Source: Paragyromitra xinjiangensis (lineage: Eukaryota; Ascomycota; Pezizomycetes; Pezizales; Discinaceae). Taken from it: DNA of 64,000 nt. The notes beneath the pieces are model-generated. The model had not been told where the DNA came from. It made no database searches and worked only from the letters and a program-made list of their open reading frames with translations. Of this stretch, positions 57,908-64,000 are shown in pieces (position 1 is the first letter of the stretch; every line of letters begins with the position of its first letter). A program made the translations under genes and the position numbers. The DNA is taken from assembly GCA_038503065.1 (NCBI GenBank), contig JBCAMK010000018.1, forward strand, positions 1,488,001 through 1,552,000, written 5' to 3'.

Positions 57908-60196
57908 GAGTGGAGCGTGGAAAAAGCTAGAAATGCTTGTGCCGCGAGGTGCTTGGTGCTTGGGGTAATGTAGGGTGGGGATAATAAAAAAAAACGGTGT
58001 GATCTGGTCGACGCAACTGAAAATGTGGTGATAGTTACTGTAACTAGCGCCGCATGATGGGCTCCGGGGGGGCCTTTTGGACACTTGCCTCTGAGTCATC
58101 GCAATTATTTGCAATTCCTGATTCGGCAATTTCTGTAGGTTTCCTATTCTCCCGGGAGGGCCGTGATCTGAATATTAATAGAAGCTGGTGGAGCACAGTC
58201 ATTATATCGATCGTGATGCCTCTTAATGTGGTACCGAATATTCCGGTTCCGGCCAAACGACTCGGTCCGGTTTGCCCTGCTTCCAAATTCGCGATCACTA
58301 ATACAAGGCCCCCACTTCCGAGGTCCATGATTGAGGGGATTGCAGGAAACGTTCATTTCAGATTCTAGACGGGTAGGTGCCAAGACAAGGCCGTTCATTT
58401 AAAAACTCCGAGAAGGCTGGATAGAACTTCTGCTGCAGCGTTGTTCGTCACAGTTGCTTAAACGCCAAGCCTGGATCTGTGGTTACAAAACTGTCATCGG
58501 GCGCAGGGAGAGATTATTATTCGACCTTGGCACCTTTGAAGTGCGATGCCGGAATAGCCTTTTGACGAACAGATGCAAACAAAGCCACAAAGAGAAATCG
58601 AGGGAGAAGCTAGACTGATAAACTCTGGTAGAGGAGAGGCCTTGTCAACGGAAACATGTCCGACTACGACAGGGGGAAATCAGAACACAATACATCGTTT
58701 CTGCATTTTCTTAATGGGACTGGATCCCTCCAATCATTACGTTCTTGTTAACGTACAACAACCACATACCATGTAGCCGCGTAGTAAACATCTATTTAGT
58801 TTTACCTACTAGAAAAAGAGCATTTCTTACACGAATACACTCAGGGCCAAGTAATCACAACAGACCGAACGTTAACTTTAACACTACGTACTTAGTACCC
58901 TAGAATATCTTAACATCCGAAGACACATCCTTTGAGATGTTTTCCTTGATAGAAGTTACAGAACATCTAACTTGACGTATCCCGAAGATATTAACCCCAA
59001 GCCAACGGAACAAACTCAACATTCAGGATAGCGGAAACTTAGGGCCCTATAAGAATGTGGGTTTAAGGATATGTGATCCAAATGGACAGGGATTATTTCA
59101 TACATGGCAGTACTTTCCTACTTTACAGGATATAGGTTCGCTCCGATTTCTATCATTATAGGATAGGTAGGTGTACTATAATCTAGCTGCAGGTTAGACT
59201 TTTTGCTATTCTCAATCACTCCGTGTCACTTACGACATGTAAAGAGCTGGATCAATGAGACATTCAATGGAGTTTACATAACACCTGTAAGTCCCCAGCT
59301 AGCGGGCACGCAAATATGAGGGCATCCTTGCGAAGCCCCCCGATCACTATTTAGTGCCAAATATATCACGACCGCGAGACGATAAGGATTCCTCTAGTAA
59401 TAAACCAATAAACCGCTCTTCTCACAACAACCACTCCTGACCCATAAAAACCCGACATCCCTTCGCCATTACGCAAAACAAGCAGGTACTTATTGCCAGA
59501 ACCTCTTTGGGCACTTTACAGTTACTAATCTAGGGACAGGGAAGAGAACCCACACAATAGAGAGCATGCAAGACAAACTCAGCCCTAGGCATGATGGTAA
59601 TACTAGTACACGAAAGTTGTTTCGAGCGAGGACTAGGATATGGTACCTGAAAGCCCCTGAGTACTTCCCCTTTCATTTCTATGTTTGAGTTACCTACATA
59701 CTTATGACCTTTGTTCGACCTTCTTACCAGGTCACAGGTACATGTACCTGCATACAATTGCGCATTCTCGAACCTTTCTTTCCATGGTCGTGGATTACAT
59801 AGAAAGCCCACAAACCGCCAATACTCGCTAAAACCTGAAACAACTTCAAACAGCATCTACTATTTCTATGAAAACCCCTGGTACCGAACAGAACCGACGA
59901 CCCGCGGTGTGTCAAACCCATTGCCTGACGACCTAAAGCCTTAGCGATTAAGTGTAACTGATAAAGCGAAACCCAAGAGAATGGGTTCGCCGGGACAAAG
60001 AAAGCAGCGATATCGTCTATCCGAGCCAATAAGAAATTGATCCGACACAAATACTATGGCGTCACGAACACCTTGGGGGTTACGGACGCGATGTTGGGAA
60101 TAACAAATAGCAATGATGTTTTTCCCTCCGCTTCGTGTTTGGATTTGCACATAATCTTCTGGTTCTTTTCCTACAGACAGTGGAATAATTACCACA
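57908..60196. other. Intergenic region between the divergent regulator and F-box genes
   Basis: About 2.3 kb holding the regulator's promoter and otherwise no supportable gene. Confidence 0.5.
58243..58270. promoter_or_regulatory. Cluster of CGG/CCG triplets upstream of the Zn2Cys6 gene
   Basis: Four CGG/CCG-type triplets (CCGG at 58243, CCGG at 58249, CGG at 58263, CCGG at 58267) occur within 28 bp, about 340 bp upstream of the regulator's ATG. Zn2Cys6 dimers bind paired CGG triplets, so autoregulation is possible but only inferred. Confidence 0.3.
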
Positions 60197-61056
60197 ATGA
60201 CGGACCACTCTAACACTGTACTGTCAGTTCAGCCATCTACTGCTCCAGAGCCCGAGCCGTTACACACAGCTGATCCTATGGCATCGGTACTCGACTACCT
60301 CCTCTGCGACATCCTCACCAACCTCGACATCTCCACACTACTAACCTGTCGCTCCGTCTGCCGCTTCTGGAAATGGAGCACCGAAAACCGAACCCACCTG
60401 CGACAACTCCTCTTCACACAACCTCCCCTTGACCAACCCTCCCACATCACCCTCCACCCCGTCCTCCGAATGCTCGACTACCATCTCCACGCACTGATGT
60501 ATTTCCGCGACCGAAACTCACCAATCAAGCCCCTCTCAGACCGCCTCTATTTCCGAATGAACGACCTCCTCCCCGCGACGAGCTATGTAGCCACCAACTT
60601 CGCCACCGCGCCAGCCGTCCGAGAAATCACGCTGAAGCTATGCGGGATCACACGGAGTGTGTATCGGCGGAGAGGCGTGACGGTGTGGGATTTGATGGTT
60701 TGTTTCGACGACTTGTAAGCGCAAACCCGACTCCATCTGTAGGGTGTCGCTGACAGCGGTATAGCATTAAAGATCGACATTGTCAAGGGAGTGATGTGCC
60801 GTCGAGGTATCATCTTGCGTGGGATCATCGTCGCTATCCGTAGGTTTATGTAGCTTCCCGGTGGGTGCGGTGCTGACTTTTTAGGTTTGCTGGTTTCCGG
60901 GTGGTTGCTGTTGGGAAGGAGGAGGTTGTGGTGAGGCCGGAGTTTCATAACTTACCGGCGGTTACGAGACAGATTTCGGGGTGTGGACTGAGGGGGGAGG
61001 CGTTGTTGATTACGTTTAATGGGGGGGAGAGGGATGAAGGGGAGAGGGATGGGTAG
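60197..61056 (+). CDS. F-box protein
   Basis: Two exons, 60197-60714 and 60885-61056, giving 229 residues. The 170-bp intron (GTAAGC to TTTTTAG) joins CFDDL to FAGFRVVAVG in phase. Residues 31-72 form an F-box: MASVLDYLLCDILTNLD, followed by STLLTCRSVCRFWKWST, matching the L..IL..L....LL..R.VCR.W pattern. The remainder has no leucine-rich or WD repeats; it has the short beta-rich segments seen in many small ascomycete F-box proteins. F-box proteins link substrates to the Skp1-Cullin1 ubiquitin ligase, and the substrate here is unknown. Codon third positions are C-rich in the first 400 bp and G-rich in the last 250 bp. An unspliced form would end at the TAA inside the donor after 173 residues. 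Confidence 0.85.
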
Positions 61057-62226
61057 GTGGGTTATGGGGGGGTTGTCTGGTTATGTGGTTTAATGGAGGT
61101 TGGTACTCCGGGATGAGGGTATGGTGATTAGATAACGACAGATAGAGCGAAGAGGTGCTGTAGTCCCCGACTCATGGGATTTAGGCATCTGTTTTTAGCA
61201 GAGGATCCGTGGCTGCAGGATGGTTAATGTGGCTACATGGGATACAGTGTGGTATGGCGGATGGGTTGGTTATGGGTTGGGGGGTTATAGATCTACTTCC
61301 TATATACCAATGTAGATTTCAATCGTTCTGATTATTTAACAAAACCACCGTATCCTAGAGACTGACTAGCCGATAGATAGTTGAGGAATCAAGCTGTAAA
61401 TTCGATTCTATGTTTTCCTGTCCCTCCCAACGAGCCAGGAATCTCACATTCAGAGGCCAAGTGGCGTGTACTCTATAACCCAGCAACGTGTTCGGCCAAA
61501 AAGCACTTTGTAGGTTCATAAATCTAATGAGGCCATATTAAAGGTTGAGACGTAGAGCGATGTGGTCACCCGTCTCGTATAGATACTAAAAATACTGAGA
61601 CTTATATCTAGTCCTGCCACATTTTATGCAGACTTTAACCCCAATGAGAGCTGTGGGTTAGGGTTTCGAGGATTTGTTAGTCCCGTTAACCTGCATAACG
61701 GCAAACCCCCGACTATGCGTTTTTACTCTTTTGTATCGTAGTATAGTAATTTTGAACTGTCTCTGCTGTCCCTGCTTCGTGATAAAAATCGTCGCTAGGT
61801 TTATTCTACGCAGTCTGGCAGCCGTGAGGGTTGCGAAACTTAAGCTTTACTTTACAGCTGCAGTCTAATAGATTTTATCTATAAAGGATAGAGATAGGCC
61901 TTACTCGCTACCTAAATCACACTACCTTCAATCCTATTCAAAGCCCTCAAACTGTATTCCGATTCCTCGGGCAGTATGCCACCTCTGATCGACTTTTCCA
62001 GTTCTCCTAAAAGCTCTCCACTGCTTCTTCACTACAGCGCTCAATATTAGTTAACACTAGGGTTGATCACTACCCCTCCTGTCAACTGTTCGTACCACAT
62101 CCACCTTGTAGCACATACCGAGATTGGTCGTCTTAAACGTTGATCTCTACGAGTCAGACGGTAGGAATGGAAATTATTAGATATAGCAATGGGTTTCTTG
62201 TCACCGCAGTGGGGTTGGAAGGGATA
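61057..62226. other. Gene-free stretch
   Basis: No gene recognised. A G/T-rich tail follows the F-box gene. Confidence 0.45.
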
Positions 62227-62463
62227 TTATGTTTTGAAGATCTGGACGGCACCACTGAGTTGGTATAGACGGGTGGTTGGGTTGAAATACTTGGTGTAGT
62301 GGTTTCCTTGCGTCGCTTCGGTTATCTTGGACCAACTTATGATATAGAAGATATGAGGTTTCTTAGTTGGCATTCCTTGAGAATAGGCTTGCAATGTTGC
62401 TCCATATGGGGCTCCGATGCTGGTTGCGGGGTTTATGGGTTTGTGTTGAATACCTGCAAGCAC
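62227..62463 (-). CDS. Possible last exon of an unrecognised gene
   Basis: The frame on the minus strand reads as natural protein: GIQHKPINPATSIGAPYG, then a Gln/Ser-rich turn, then HYTKYFNPTTRLYQLSG and the end AVQIFKT. A good acceptor (GGTGCTTGCAG) lies just after its first codons, so it is probably a 3' exon and not a gene starting at that ATG. I could not find an in-phase upstream exon. Aromatic and Thr/Asn-rich composition would suit a secreted protein. No family was recognised. Confidence 0.3.
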   Translation of the reverse strand: MLAGIQHKPINPATSIGAPYGATLQAYSQGMPTKKPHIFYIISWSKITEATQGNHYTKYFNPTTRLYQLSGAVQIFKT

Positions 62464-63198
62464 CGCTCCAGACCAGATACTAAGGAGATAGCTACACCAG
62501 TGATCTCACTCGTTGAAACTGTGCCCAAACACCGCAAATGCTCGACTCAGATGTGGCACTCCTCGGATTTACTAGAAATCTATAAACGTTGAGCTCACTG
62601 TGGTTTCGATAACTTAGGCGGTCTATCCGAGATCTTGCCACTAGCAAACATTATTTCCTAAACTAGCACTCCTTTAGAGATACTCATAGGCTCTGTCGTT
62701 AAGTCTCATAGATACTAGATATCATTATGTGACATTTCGTGCTAGATAGATAGGTTTCTCATTAGGCGCGGCCAGACATTCCGTACTCCCTCATCGCATG
62801 CGTTCGCATACTTAGACATTTGCGGCCCAGCATCGCCATTCCAGTACTCCAAAAGAACCCATCCCGATAGCCTTTGCAAGGCTTGCCGCAACTCTCCGGG
62901 AAATTGTCCGTTTGCCTATCCCAGTTCTAGCAGCTTCCAGTCCGCCGACTAAATCCAGAAGAGGGTTTCCAACAGCGTAGAAGAGCTCCCATATTCTCTA
63001 ATAGATTGAAGGACAGTAATGAAACATCATATATGGCGGATGGAGTGATGTTTCAGATAATCTCTAGAGCTGATGTCGGTAAAGGTGTTACTAGCCAATC
63101 GCTTCATCGGATATCACTCACCATAAGTAGATCCATTGTGTTGTAAATGAGCTTCCTAATCGGGTATCGATGATATATGTTCTGACCCGTTTTCCGTT
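62464..63198. other. Gene-free stretch
   Basis: Nothing supportable was seen. Confidence 0.45.
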
Positions 63199-63661
63199 AT
63201 GGCCCGTTTACAAATTGGTCAGCCTATTTACAAATAGGATCACCTTGAACATTGGCTGGCCCATCTACAAAGTGAAACTAAAATTTCACCAAGGTAAAAA
63301 TATCTTCTCCCCCAACCACCACCTCCCGGGCCTCTCACAATTTATAATTACAGTTGTTCCTTGCTATACATACCAAATCCCTTGCTGTAATTAACGGATT
63401 CGGCCATGCCTTTTTTTTTCTTCCCCCACAGCATGACCCCACAAATATTGAATTTGCTGTGGTGAATGATTTGCTGTTGAGGTTCAGCATAACAAGATAC
63501 GACTGTATGTATGGTGTTGAGACTAGGCTGATACCTGTGTGTTGAAAGAGTTCCCAAGCTTGCTTACAGATAGTGTATTCTTTGAATATCGGCCATCTCT
63601 TAGCTTCACTTTGTAGATGGGCCGGCTGATGTTCAGAGGCTGGTTTGTAAACCGGCATTTA
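63199..63661. mobile_element. About 460-bp inverted-repeat element
   Basis: The left arm GGCCCGTTTACAAA...CAGCC and, further in, GGCCCATCTACAAAGTGAA are complemented by the right arm (63577-63657). The left arm has an extra segment of about 20 bp holding a second TTTACAAA copy. TA dinucleotides lie near both ends, but exact termini are uncertain. There is no coding capacity beyond short frames. Confidence 0.65.
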
Positions 63662-63752
63662 TGACAAACGAGCAGAACATATACTCTAGTGGAGGCTCTA
63701 ATAGGCCTCTAGGGGAGAATATCGGGAGTCCCGAGTGAAGAGTTTCCACGTA

Positions 63753-63983
63753 CTAGTTGCGGGTTCCCTCTCGAAATACGACCTGAAAGTGCCCCCAGGC
63801 TAGACTTAATACGGTACGAAATATGACCAAATCACCTGTATCCTACCACTCAGAGGACCACTCGAGAATGCCACTTGAAGGATGTGTGGCTCATGCAGAG
63901 AGCGAGCTCCTGAGTGGATCACTCAGTACTACATTAGGCCTAGCTCGGGGCACTTTCAAGTCGTATTTCGAGAATACATACGG
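63753..63983. mobile_element. About 231-bp MITE, TA target, CCGT right end
   Basis: The inverted repeat TCTCGAAATACGAC-TGAAAGTGCCCC is present near 63771 and, complemented, near 63949-63974. The right end continues to CCGTATGTATTCTCG followed by TA (63984-63985), which fits the CCGT/TA pattern of the elements at 11-17 kb. The left tip has diverged (after TA at 63751-63752). Confidence 0.7.
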
Positions 63984-64000
63984 TATCGCAATTGTCGGGT

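Noticed and set aside
1..64000. CRISPR arrays, bacterial operons or telomere repeats
   Set aside because: No regularly spaced repeats, no Shine-Dalgarno-led gene strings, and CCCTAA occurs only singly. The sequence is eukaryotic.

Overview
The window looks like nuclear DNA of a filamentous ascomycete (Pezizomycotina). The signs are short introns of about 50-110 bp with GTRAGT-type donors and CTAAC/CTGAC-type branch sites, a Zn2Cys6 transcription factor with a fungal-specific middle domain, a GPI-anchored fasciclin protein, a DUF92/TMEM19 membrane protein, a tRNA-Asp with a canonical 37/38 intron, and a degenerate dispersed 5S rRNA copy. Gene density is very low: about ten credible protein genes in 64 kb. 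A repeat-rich Pezizomycete-like genome would fit, but I cannot fix the genus.

Layout. 0-4 kb: tRNA-Asp and empty DNA. 4.25-6.27 kb: a large orphan membrane glycoprotein (minus). 6-14.5 kb: no genes, but several MITEs, one of them nested in another. 14.6-15.9 kb: a three-exon fasciclin-domain, GPI-anchored protein (plus). 16.4-16.9 kb: two MITEs that share one TA dinucleotide. 17-27 kb: almost nothing except weak exon candidates near 21.7-22.3 kb. 27.0-27.6 kb: a small secreted cysteine-containing protein (plus). 30.0-30.6 kb: an orphan 196-residue protein (minus). 34.7-37.9 kb: a complete 3,191-bp Tc1/mariner-type (DD34E) transposon with 58-bp perfect terminal inverted repeats and TA target duplications. 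It carries a broken transposase and, tail to tail, an intact 463-codon accessory reading frame. A separate 400-bp element has inserted into the transposase.

40.2-41.4 kb: DUF92/TMEM19 protein (minus). 42.5-43.2 kb: a small coiled-coil protein (minus). 43.8-44.7 kb: a four-exon secreted GH25-like lysozyme (minus). 45-53 kb: essentially gene-free, with a 5S relic at 49.1 kb and a strand-asymmetric A/C-rich tract at 50.3-51 kb. 53.7-54.7 kb: a YeeE/YedE-type sulfur-compound transporter (minus). 55.5-57.9 kb: a five-exon Zn2Cys6 regulator in the same orientation. 60.2-61.1 kb: a two-exon F-box protein (plus). 61-64 kb: mostly repeats, with two inverted-repeat elements.

No gene cluster with an obvious shared pathway is visible. 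The most distinctive content is mobile DNA: (i) the two-gene Tc1/mariner element and a 451-bp MITE 26 kb away with the same terminal repeat, and (ii) a group of short elements with TA targets and CCG(T)-starting ends concentrated at 11.2-16.9 kb and at the right edge. All exon structures were derived by hand from splice consensus and frame, and function calls rest on motif recognition without database searches.
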